From 0-14-3-00-62-12 sp034440555 (lineage in GTDB: Bacteria > Pseudomonadota > Gammaproteobacteria > Xanthomonadales > Ahniellaceae): 7,056 nucleotides of DNA. Location of the stretch: positions 1 to 7,056 of the forward strand of contig JAWXCG010000142.1 of NCBI GenBank assembly GCA_034440555.1, given 5' to 3'. The position numbers and the translations under genes were made by a program. Positions within the stretch are counted from its first letter, which is position 1, and each line of letters begins with the position of its first letter. Below the pieces are notes generated by a model. It saw nothing but the letters and a program-made list of their open reading frames with translations. It was not told the DNA's origin and searched no databases. Shown piece by piece: positions 1 through 5,640 of this stretch.

Positions 1-48
1 CGTTTTGCGAAAGTTCTTCGCCCATAAAAGCTGCCTTATTGGTCCAAC

Positions 49-816
49 ATGCGCATTATCAGCTTCAATGCCAATGGCATTCGCTCAGCCGCCACTAAGG
101 GCTTTTTCGATTGGTTTGATGCTCAGCAAGCCGATGTGCTGTGTTTGCAGGAAACCAAGGCTTGGCGTGAGCAATTGCAGTCGCCAGTGTTTTTCCCGGA
201 CGGTTACCACGTGCACTACCGCAGTGCGGCGACCAAGGGCTACAGTGGCGTCGCCATCTACAGTCGCAGCAAGCCCGATACCATCATCGACTCTCTGGAT
301 TGGGCGGAGATCGACAATGAAGGGCGATATATCGAAGCGCGCTTCGGGAACCTGAGTGTGGTGTCGCTGTATGTCCCGTCCGGAACTTCGGGTGACGAGC
401 GTCAGCGGTTCAAATTTCGGATGATGGAACGTTTCGCTGCGATTCTGGAGCTGTGGTTGCAAAGCGGGCGCGATTACGTGCTTTGCGGCGATTGGAACAT
501 CGTGCACACCGAACGCGACATCCGAAATTGGAAATCAAACCAGAAAAACTCCGGTTGCCTCCCCGAGGAGCGCGCTTGGCTCGGCATGCTACTCACCGAA
601 CAGGGCTGGGTGGACAGCTATCGCACCCTTCATCCCGACGGTCAGGACTACACTTGGTGGTCACAGCGCGGCCAGGCGCGTGTCAATAATGTCGGCTGGC
701 GTATCGACTACCAGCTGGTGACGCCTTCGCTGAAATCGAAGTTGAAGTCCTGTTCGATCCATGCCACGCCACGCTTCTCTGATCACGCGCCGTTCGTAGT
801 GGACTACGTGCTGTAG
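49..816 (+). CDS. xthA: Exodeoxyribonuclease III family AP endonuclease (XthA)
   Basis: The 255-residue product is a full-length member of the exonuclease III / AP endonuclease family (EEP fold). These Mg-dependent enzymes cut DNA 5' to abasic sites in base excision repair and degrade one strand of duplex DNA 3' to 5'. The family's active-site blocks are all visible: SFNANGIR with N7, LQETK with E35, YVPSG with Y108, GDWNI with D148 and N150, GWRIDY with D220, and SDHAP with the Asp-His pair D245/H246. The ATG fits because the protein begins directly with the first family strand (MRIISFN). No good Shine-Dalgarno sequence precedes it. Several stretches (SGDERQRFKF, RNWKSNQ, PEERAWL) recall Pseudomonas Crc, a catalytically dead relative, but here the catalytic residues are kept, so nuclease activity is expected. 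The gene converges with ampG, and its upstream partner lies outside the window. Confidence 0.95.
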   Translation: MRIISFNANGIRSAATKGFFDWFDAQQADVLCLQETKAWREQLQSPVFFPDGYHVHYRSAATKGYSGVAIYSRSKPDTIIDSLDWAEIDNEGRYIEARFGNLSVVSLYVPSGTSGDERQRFKFRMMERFAAILELWLQSGRDYVLCGDWNIVHTERDIRNWKSNQKNSGCLPEERAWLGMLLTEQGWVDSYRTLHPDGQDYTWWSQRGQARVNNVGWRIDYQLVTPSLKSKLKSCSIHATPRFSDHAPFVVDYVL

Positions 817-836
817 CCGCGCAGGTTTGCGTCGCG

Positions 837-2162
837 TTACGTACCGTCGGTGGCAGATCGCACGTCGGCTTCGGCAATCGCTGATTCAACCATCCCTGAG
901 CGCGCCATCCACCAGAAAAGCGCCACGCCTGGCAGCGCAATTACCGTGGTCAGCAGATAGAAGTTGACGTAACCCATTTCCTCAATCAGCCCACCCGCGG
1001 TAGTGCCGGTGACGAAACGACCGATGATGGACGCCGCTGCTGACAACAGCGCGAACTGGGTCGCAGTGAACGACAAATTGCACAGCGCCGAAAGGTATGC
1101 AACCACTACCACTCCACCGATGCCGCTGGCAAAGTTCTCAAAACAGATGGTGAATGCCAGCAAGGCATTGCTGTGGCCGACGTGCGCCAGCATCGAGAAC
1201 GACAGGTTTGAAACAGCCATCAGCACCAGGCTCAGCATGACCGAACGCTTCATGCCTATGCGCGCGTATAGCGCGCCGCCGACGAAGATGCCGACTAGAT
1301 AGGCGACGAAGCCAAAGCCGACATCGTAAGTTGCTATTTCGCCGTTGCTGAATCCCAAGTCATCCAGCAGCAGACGAAAGGTCAGATTTGCGAGCGTGTC
1401 GCCGATCTTGTGCAGCAGCACAAACGTCAGTACCAGCCAGGCCCCACGCCGCTGAAAAAACTCGGTCAGCGGTGCGAAAACCGACACGATGGCGGCTGCG
1501 AGTCCCCTTGCTGCTGCGGGTACGCGCCGGCGTGAGGGTTCGCCCATCCAGACGCCGACGAGCACGGCCGGCAGCGTGAACAGTGCACACAGCAGGTAGG
1601 CATTACGCCAGCCTGCGCTTTCGGCTACCAGCAATGCCAGCGCGCCAGCCGAAACCGAGCCGATGCGCCAGCCATACTGCGACATGCCCGAGCCGACGCC
1701 CAATTGGTGCGGCTGCAGCAATTCGATGCGGTAGGCGTCGATGACGATGTCGAAAGTAGCGCCCGCCACTCCGACCATGACCGCGGCAAGCGCGACATTA
1801 CTGATGCTGATAGTCGGGTCGGCGAAACCCAGGTACGCCACGGCCGCAGTCACCAATGCTGCCGACAACCAGAGCCAGGAACGCCGCTGACCGAAGCGGC
1901 CGAGCAGCGGCAGGTGCATACGATCCACCGCGGGCGCCCAGAGGAACTTAAGGTTGTACGCCAGGAACGCGAGCGAGAATGCAGTCACACTCTTTTTATC
2001 GAGACCCCCTTGAGCCAGTCTCGTGGTCAGCGTCGCACCGATCATCGCGTACGGAAAACCCGACGAGATGCCCAACAGCAGGGCCGCCAGTGGCGCCGGT
2101 TCGATGTAGGGCCTGAGCCACGCCGAGAGTCCACGTTGTGGCGGCGGTGAAAGTGCTGTCAT
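837..2162 (-). CDS. ampG: AmpG-family muropeptide MFS transporter
   Basis: The 441-residue, highly hydrophobic protein belongs to the AmpG branch of the major facilitator superfamily, inner-membrane permeases that import GlcNAc-anhydroMurNAc muropeptides for peptidoglycan recycling. Family signatures visible: LGISSGFPYAMIGATL (29-44), FSLAFLAYNLKFLWAPAVDR (62-81), a GQRRSWL loop (91-97), FDIVIDAYRIELL (137-149), and a second half opening with HKIGDTLANLTFRLLLDDLGF (251-271). By eye there are about 12 membrane segments. The start is the ATG at 2162 (MTALSPP), placed shortly before the first membrane segment as usual in AmpG. The reading frame stays open to 2711, but that extension has no membrane or family sequence and runs antisense to the neighbouring small gene. 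No strong Shine-Dalgarno sequence is seen. Substrate is inferred from family; the nearby anmK supports a recycling role. In many Gram-negatives AmpG also feeds the signal that induces AmpC beta-lactamase; no ampC or ampR is present here. Confidence 0.9.
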   Translation of the reverse strand: MTALSPPPQRGLSAWLRPYIEPAPLAALLLGISSGFPYAMIGATLTTRLAQGGLDKKSVTAFSLAFLAYNLKFLWAPAVDRMHLPLLGRFGQRRSWLWLSAALVTAAVAYLGFADPTISISNVALAAVMVGVAGATFDIVIDAYRIELLQPHQLGVGSGMSQYGWRIGSVSAGALALLVAESAGWRNAYLLCALFTLPAVLVGVWMGEPSRRRVPAAARGLAAAIVSVFAPLTEFFQRRGAWLVLTFVLLHKIGDTLANLTFRLLLDDLGFSNGEIATYDVGFGFVAYLVGIFVGGALYARIGMKRSVMLSLVLMAVSNLSFSMLAHVGHSNALLAFTICFENFASGIGGVVVVAYLSALCNLSFTATQFALLSAAASIIGRFVTGTTAGGLIEEMGYVNFYLLTTVIALPGVALFWWMARSGMVESAIAEADVRSATDGT

Positions 2163-2361
2163 GGGTCGTATGCTAGCCGTTCGAGGGGGTGCTCGCGCTT
2201 CACGGACAAGGCCCCTGTGCGGGCTTGCGCGTCGTGCGTGTCGGTTCCGATAGTGCCATATGTGGCGGTGGCGGTACTCATCGCCAGCATCAGTGCAGGA
2301 CTCGTTGCCCGTGAGTCGATTGCCTGCGTTCTGCGTTGCATTGGCGCAGTCCAAACGCGGA

Positions 2362-2408
2362 GCAGTCGGATCACCTCGCGCAGAATTTGAAGCGGTTGGC
2401 AGTCGGAT
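2362..2408 (+). repeat. Direct repeat GCAGTCGGAT x2, possible operator
   Basis: GCAGTCGGAT occurs at 2362-2371 and again at 2399-2408, a period of 37 bp. A looser copy, AGTCGAT, lies at 2314-2320. The second perfect copy falls where the -35 hexamer of the downstream gene would be, 15 bp before the candidate -10. That is a good position for repressor binding. The operator role is inference: the repeat is real, but a 10-mer pair can arise by chance. Confidence 0.4.
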
Positions 2409-2423
2409 TCGGTGCGATGTGGC

Positions 2424-2429
2424 TAAAAT
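2424..2429 (+). promoter_or_regulatory. Candidate -10 element for the RHH gene
   Basis: TAAAAT (in GGCTAAAATACGCG) matches the sigma-70 -10 consensus at five of six bases and stands out in a G+C-rich stretch. Transcription would begin near 2436, giving a leader of about 27 nt. No good -35 lies 16-18 bp upstream; the nearest TTG-type hexamer (TTGGCA, 2396-2401) is 22 bp away. The promoter may be weak or need an activator. Confidence 0.4.
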
Positions 2430-2462
2430 ACGCGCACTTGCCTCAATCCCAGTGCCCTCAAC

Positions 2463-2744
2463 ATGCCTGACTTCACCGTTCGAGGAATCGACATTGCGAC
2501 GGCCGAGCGCATCAAGGAAATCGCGCGTGCCAGGAATTGGTCGATCAATGACGTGGCTCTGGATCTGCTGCAGCAGGCACTCAGAATGAACGGTGCGATT
2601 CCGACGCCGGATAGTTCGTCCATGGATCACAAGGATGTGGCCTTGCTTGCAGGGACCTGGGCCAGTGACGAGGCTGCGGCATTTCGCGCCGCTCTCGAAG
2701 CCTTCGAACAATTGCCAGTGGAGACTCCGTTGACGTCGCGCTGA
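2463..2744 (+). CDS. Small ribbon-helix-helix (FitA/Arc-like) protein, orphan antitoxin-like
   Basis: The 93-residue protein starts with a pattern typical of ribbon-helix-helix DNA-binding proteins of the FitA/VapB antitoxin type. It has a short strand DFTVRGID (3-10), helix 1 ATAERIKEIARARN (12-25), a turn, and helix 2 INDVALDLLQQALRM (28-42). Such proteins dimerise and bind operators with the paired strands. A linker (43-57) leads to an acidic amphipathic C-terminal segment, LLAGTWASDEAAAFRAALEAFEQL (61-84), of the kind antitoxins use to contact a toxin. No PIN-domain or other toxin gene follows: the next gene, anmK, is convergent and starts its tail 28 bp away. The protein may be a stand-alone regulator, possibly of itself or of divergent ampG; both are inferences. 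No Shine-Dalgarno sequence is evident before the ATG. Codon use does not look foreign. Confidence 0.75.
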   Translation: MPDFTVRGIDIATAERIKEIARARNWSINDVALDLLQQALRMNGAIPTPDSSSMDHKDVALLAGTWASDEAAAFRAALEAFEQLPVETPLTSR

Positions 2745-2777
2745 CTGCGGGTTTCGCTAACGAGAACTTTCGTCAGC
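2740..2777. repeat. Inverted repeat spanning two convergent stop codons
   Basis: GCTGAC (2740-2745) and GTCAGC (2772-2777) are exact inverted copies, each carrying one of the two facing TGA stop codons (small gene at 2742-2744, anmK at 2775-2773). The 26-nt interior holds two mini-hairpins: GCG-GGTTT-CGC (2747-2757) and CGAG-AACT-TTCG (2761-2772), the latter sharing base 2772 with the outer stem. There is no long U-tract on either strand. It may act as a weak two-way transcription end; this is inference. Confidence 0.3.
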
Positions 2778-3885
2778 AGCGATAAATTCCGCCCAGTATT
2801 CGATGGCCGCGGGCGCCGGTAACTGCCGGGAGATTCCCCGTCCGTCCCGCCAACGTTTCGCGTGCGAGCCAAGCGAATGCCATTGCTTCCATGTAGTCGG
2901 AATCAAGCCCGTAGTGGCCGGTTGGTTCGATGGCAATGCCCACGAGTTGGGCAGCAATGGTTTCAATCAAGTGTGGATTGGATGCGCCACCTCCGCAAAT
3001 GAGCAGTCGTTCGGTTTGCGGTGCTTCGCGGCGCAATGTCATTGCGATCGAGCGAGCAGTCAGGCCGAGCAGACTAGCCTGAACGTCTTCGGCGGAGAGA
3101 TTAAGTCCTTCCAGCTTGGGCTCAAGCCAGTCCAGATTGAATAAGTCCCGGCCTGTGCTCTTTGGCGCGCCCAGTTGAAAATAGGGTTCGTCCAGCATTC
3201 GCTCGAGCAATTCCGCGCTGCAGTGACCGGAGGCAGCAAATGTACCATCTCTGTCGAATGGCAGGCCGCGGTGTCTTTGAACCCATAGGTCGAGCAAAGT
3301 GTTTGCCGGACCGGTATCAAATCCACGAACGTCACCGGTGCGCGGCAACACGCTTAGATTGGCAATGCCGCCCAAGTTGAGTACTGCGCGATGCTCGGAC
3401 GAAGTGTGCAGGAATGCCGCATGGAAAGCAGGGACAAGCGGCGCGCCCTCACCGCCAGCAGCAACATCGCGACGTCGAAAATCGGCGACAGTGTCGATGC
3501 CGGTTAGTTCCGCGATGAGGTTGGGGTCGCCGAGCTGAAGTGTGAAGGGAGTTTCAGACCTTGGTGAATGCCAAAGGGTTTGACCGTGAGAGCCAATGGC
3601 GCGCACGCCGCTGGCAGAAATGTTTGCTTGCGCGATCAGGGTACTCGCCGCCGCAGCGAATTGCTTGCCGATGGCCGCGTCCAGTGCGCCGATTTCCTGC
3701 AACGAAGTCTTGCCCTTACTCAGTCCGAGACGAAGGATCTGCTCGCGCAGATCGGATGGATACTGGACCGCACAGCAGGCGAGAAGTCTCGGGCCTGGCT
3801 CGAACGTGACCAATGCCGCATCGACGGCATCGACGCTGGTCCCCGACATCAGGCCGAGGTAAACCTCTCGCGTACTCGTCGTCAC
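2773..3885 (-). CDS. anmK: Anhydro-N-acetylmuramic acid kinase (AnmK)
   Basis: The 370-residue product matches AnmK, the cytoplasmic kinase that opens the 1,6-anhydro ring of anhydroMurNAc and phosphorylates it with ATP to MurNAc-6-phosphate in peptidoglycan recycling. Visible family blocks: YLGLMSGTSVDAVDAALV near the start (nucleotide-binding, 9-26), GSHGQT (98-103), LQLGDPNLIAELTGIDTVADFRRRD (116-140), NLGGIANLSVL (170-180), GFDTGPANTLLD with the likely catalytic base D190, ICGGGASNPHL (296-306), and the tail D-YMEAMAFAWLA (330-341). Length is normal for the family. Ala20 replaces the more common Gly in the MSGTSxDG block. The start is a GTG whose last two bases lie in the TGA stop of the upstream M23 gene (GTGA); there is no separate ribosome binding site, so translation is probably coupled. 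The next in-frame Met lies inside the conserved MSGTS motif and is too late. Confidence 0.95.
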   Translation of the reverse strand: MTTSTREVYLGLMSGTSVDAVDAALVTFEPGPRLLACCAVQYPSDLREQILRLGLSKGKTSLQEIGALDAAIGKQFAAAASTLIAQANISASGVRAIGSHGQTLWHSPRSETPFTLQLGDPNLIAELTGIDTVADFRRRDVAAGGEGAPLVPAFHAAFLHTSSEHRAVLNLGGIANLSVLPRTGDVRGFDTGPANTLLDLWVQRHRGLPFDRDGTFAASGHCSAELLERMLDEPYFQLGAPKSTGRDLFNLDWLEPKLEGLNLSAEDVQASLLGLTARSIAMTLRREAPQTERLLICGGGASNPHLIETIAAQLVGIAIEPTGHYGLDSDYMEAMAFAWLARETLAGRTGNLPAVTGARGHRILGGIYRC

Positions 3886-5393
3886 CGAATACTGGCGATT
3901 GGATAGTTGCGTGCGTCAGCCGATGCCAGTTGCGACATCAGGCCGCTTGTCTTTTGACGGAATATCCCGAGCAATGCCGCTGGAAGTGGTTCGGGCGGTG
4001 GCAGCGTCAGCTTGAGCGGATCGCGATGGACACCGGCAATGCGGAACTCATAATGAAGGTGCGGCGCAGTGGCAAGGCCGGTCTTGCCAACATAGCCGAT
4101 CACAGTTCCCTGACGAACGCGGTTGCCGCGTTTGGCCGCGGCCGAGTAGCGCGACATATGCCCGTAAAGCGTCGTATGTCCCTTACTGTGGTCGAGAACC
4201 ACCGTGTTGCCATAACCATTCTGCCAACCCGCCGATACAACTCGCCCGTCGGCCGCAGCAATAATCGGCGTTCCCGCTGGTGCCGCGTAGTCGACGCCCC
4301 GGTGCGCTCGCACTGTGCCCAGAATCGGATGCCGTCTAGCTGACGCGAACCTCGAACTGATGCGGGTGAATTCGACCGGTGTGCGGATGAATGCCTTGCG
4401 CAGCGGCCGGCCGTTGCCATCGTAATACTCGGCGGCCCTACCTCCTTCACTCATGGAGTCATCAGAACCGGTATCCGCACGCTCGAAACGCAATGCGTCG
4501 AAGCGTTTGCCTCGATTGACGAAAGACGCAGCAAGAATATCCCCACCCGGCACCTGCTCTCCGTTGCGAAAGTGGTCTTCGTAGACCACTGAGAAGCGGT
4601 CTCCTTTGCGCAGGTCCTGAGCAAAGTCAATGTCGTAGCTGAAAACCTTCGCCATCTGAAGAATTGCAGCGTCGCTGAGGCCAGCAGCATCGCCCGCACC
4701 AAAAAGTGATCCTTCGATCACGCCGGCAGCGACACGAACTCGTTTCTCGACAACTCCGGAAAGCGTCCGCTCGAACACTTCGCCACTGGCATCCACATCA
4801 ACTTGAATACGCCCGGCGGGCCCGGCATCAAACTGGATCGCGCTGAGTATGCCGAGTTCATTCCGGCGCAATCCCAATTGCTCGCCTGGAGTGAGCTTGG
4901 TCAGCGCAGCCGGGCTCGACATTTTGCCCAGAACGTTCAACATCTGCGCCGAAGAGATTCCTGCCGAAGTGAAGATCTGTCCGAGTGTCTGGCCAGTCTC
5001 TACGGTCCGCGACGACCATTGGCTGGTCTCTGCGATCGGGATGTAATTGCCATCAACGAAAGCGACTCGGCCGTCGTCAGTGCTATTGGAATCTGCGGGT
5101 TCAGGAGCGACGGGCAGCGGCAGCGGCGACCAGGCACGACTGGATGCTTTGTCTGCAACGAACGTGCCTGCCCAGCTTGGCAGCACCACCAGAACCAGCA
5201 TTGACATCAACGCCGCCACCGCACTGATTGTCCAGCGCTCACCCGTCCAGCGGATGGGAGCTGCCGCAAAGTTCTGGATAAAGTTTCCATCCAGCCGCGC
5301 CGAATAAAAATGCTGGTGACGTCGTTGAGCATGGCGACGAACCGCCTGTCGACGTTGAATCTGGGCTTCCGAGTGCGGGTTCGGCTGTAGCAT
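3882..5393 (-). CDS. Membrane-anchored M23 peptidoglycan endopeptidase (MepM/OapA-like)
   Basis: The 503-residue protein has a basic cytoplasmic N-terminus (1-53, Arg/His/Gln-rich), one membrane anchor (about 54-78), and a Pro-rich linker (88-100). A LysM/OapA-like segment (VETGQTLGQIF, 131-141, to about 176) follows, then a middle domain with VFSYDIDFAQDLRKGDRFSVVYED (250-273) as in MepM relatives. The C-terminal peptidase M23 (LytM) domain carries the zinc and catalytic residues: HRGVD (H364, D368), YGHM (H412) and HLHYEF (H445, H447). All are present, so it should be active, cutting peptide cross-links in the periplasm. The domain order resembles E. coli MepM, but the tail is longer. The ATG at 5393 lies about 24 nt after the predicted transcription start, with a weak GGA-type ribosome site 13-15 bases upstream. 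anmK follows with a 4-bp overlap. Confidence 0.92.
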   Translation of the reverse strand: MLQPNPHSEAQIQRRQAVRRHAQRRHQHFYSARLDGNFIQNFAAAPIRWTGERWTISAVAALMSMLVLVVLPSWAGTFVADKASSRAWSPLPLPVAPEPADSNSTDDGRVAFVDGNYIPIAETSQWSSRTVETGQTLGQIFTSAGISSAQMLNVLGKMSSPAALTKLTPGEQLGLRRNELGILSAIQFDAGPAGRIQVDVDASGEVFERTLSGVVEKRVRVAAGVIEGSLFGAGDAAGLSDAAILQMAKVFSYDIDFAQDLRKGDRFSVVYEDHFRNGEQVPGGDILAASFVNRGKRFDALRFERADTGSDDSMSEGGRAAEYYDGNGRPLRKAFIRTPVEFTRISSRFASARRHPILGTVRAHRGVDYAAPAGTPIIAAADGRVVSAGWQNGYGNTVVLDHSKGHTTLYGHMSRYSAAAKRGNRVRQGTVIGYVGKTGLATAPHLHYEFRIAGVHRDPLKLTLPPPEPLPAALLGIFRQKTSGLMSQLASADARNYPIASIR

Positions 5394-5423
5394 GAATGTG
5401 TTTCATCCATCAGTGCAGCAGGC

Positions 5424-5452
5424 AACATAGCCCGCTGTTGAGCCAGCGTCAA
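5424..5452 (-). promoter_or_regulatory. Sigma-70 promoter of the M23-anmK operon
   Basis: On the - strand, TTGACG (-35, 5452-5447) and TATGTT (-10, 5429-5424) are separated by exactly 17 bp. The -35 matches consensus at five of six bases and the -10 at four of six. Transcription would start near 5417, leaving about 24 nt before the M23 ATG. The sequence upstream of the -35 is A/T-rich (5461-5503), unlike its surroundings. This is the best protein-gene promoter in the window. Confidence 0.75.
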
Positions 5453-5487
5453 ACCATTGTTTCGTCTTGGAATTTTGGTGGATTTCT

Positions 5488-5503
5488 TTAACGCGAACTT
5501 AAC
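5488..5503 (-). promoter_or_regulatory. 11-bp-period direct repeat, possible response-regulator site
   Basis: Read on the - strand, GTTAA occurs at 5503-5499 and again at 5492-5488, exactly 11 bp apart. OmpR/PhoP-family response regulators bind tandem half-sites with this spacing (PhoP box, GTTTA-type half-sites). It lies about 70-85 bp upstream of the predicted M23 transcription start, and also upstream of tyrS. The binding role is inference from spacing and resemblance. Confidence 0.3.
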
Positions 5504-5580
5504 AAGCCGGGTCGGGCGTATGTTCAGGGTTATGGAGCTGCATTGCGTCGCTCCCGTGGTCACGGGGGGCGGGAATCCGT

Positions 5581-5589
5581 TACTTTAGT
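5581..5589 (+). promoter_or_regulatory. Weak candidate -10 region for tyrS
   Basis: TACTTTAGT is the most -10-like sequence between the divergent M23 promoter and tyrS. It can be read as TACTTT (5581-5586) or TTTAGT (5584-5589). The region 17 bp upstream is G/C-rich and has no recognisable -35. If used, transcription would start around 5593-5596. Earlier weak candidates exist near 5519-5524 (TATGTT). The true tyrS promoter is not settled by the sequence. Confidence 0.25.
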
Positions 5590-5595
5590 CGGCCC

Positions 5596-5640
5596 ATGAG
5601 CGGGGTTCCAGCGACTTCTGCGACCGATAACGATGACTGA
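5596..5640 (+). CDS. Possible 14-codon upstream ORF overlapping the tyrS start
   Basis: An ATG at 5596 opens a short frame, MSGVPATSATDNDD, that ends with TGA at 5638-5640. It overlaps the first eight bases of tyrS in another frame (ATGACTGA at 5633-5640). Ribosomes ending here would stop on top of the tyrS start codon, an arrangement that can couple translation. It has no Tyr codons, so it is not a tyrosine-sensing leader peptide. There is no ribosome binding site before it; it could be read leaderless if transcription begins near 5596. It may equally be chance. Confidence 0.2.
   Translation: MSGVPATSATDNDD

Larger units (their letters stand above)
2163..2462. other. Divergent intergenic region between ampG and the RHH gene
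   Basis: This 300-bp stretch separates two divergently read genes and should hold both promoters. On the + strand I see a probable -10 (TAAAAT, 2424-2429) and a 10-bp direct repeat upstream of it. There is also a weak inverted repeat, GACTC (2299-2303) with GAGTC (2313-2317). I could not find a convincing promoter for ampG on the - strand. Open frames crossing this region do not look like genes. Confidence 0.6.

Noticed and set aside
819..832. Small hairpin between xthA and ampG as an intrinsic terminator
   Set aside because: The stem is only five pairs (one wobble) and no T-run follows on either strand.
1704..2150. 148-codon open frame on + opposite ampG
   Set aside because: Composition (Arg/Gln/His-rich, no domain) and position antisense to the conserved AmpG motifs mark it as a shadow.
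2331..2349. CTGCG / CGCAG inverted repeat upstream of the ribbon-helix-helix gene as an operator
   Set aside because: Five-base arms nine bases apart in G+C-rich sequence are expected by chance.
2159..2374. 71-codon open frame on - upstream of and overlapping the ampG start
   Set aside because: It has no recognisable motif or ribosome site, and it covers the region expected to carry the divergent promoters.
2163..2711. Open frame extending ampG upstream by 183 codons on the - strand
   Set aside because: The extension has no AmpG-like or membrane sequence, is antisense to the better-supported ribbon-helix-helix gene, and the ATG at 2162 fits the family's N-terminus.
3813..4343. 176-codon open frame on + opposite the M23 peptidase gene
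   Set aside because: It is rich in Arg and Cys with no recognisable domain and lies antisense to the conserved M23 catalytic region; it is a shadow of a G+C-rich gene.
5400..5632. T-box or other riboswitch upstream of tyrS
   Set aside because: I see no T-box core sequence, no terminator hairpin with T-run, and T-boxes are not expected in this group; the region is short and explained by the divergent promoter.
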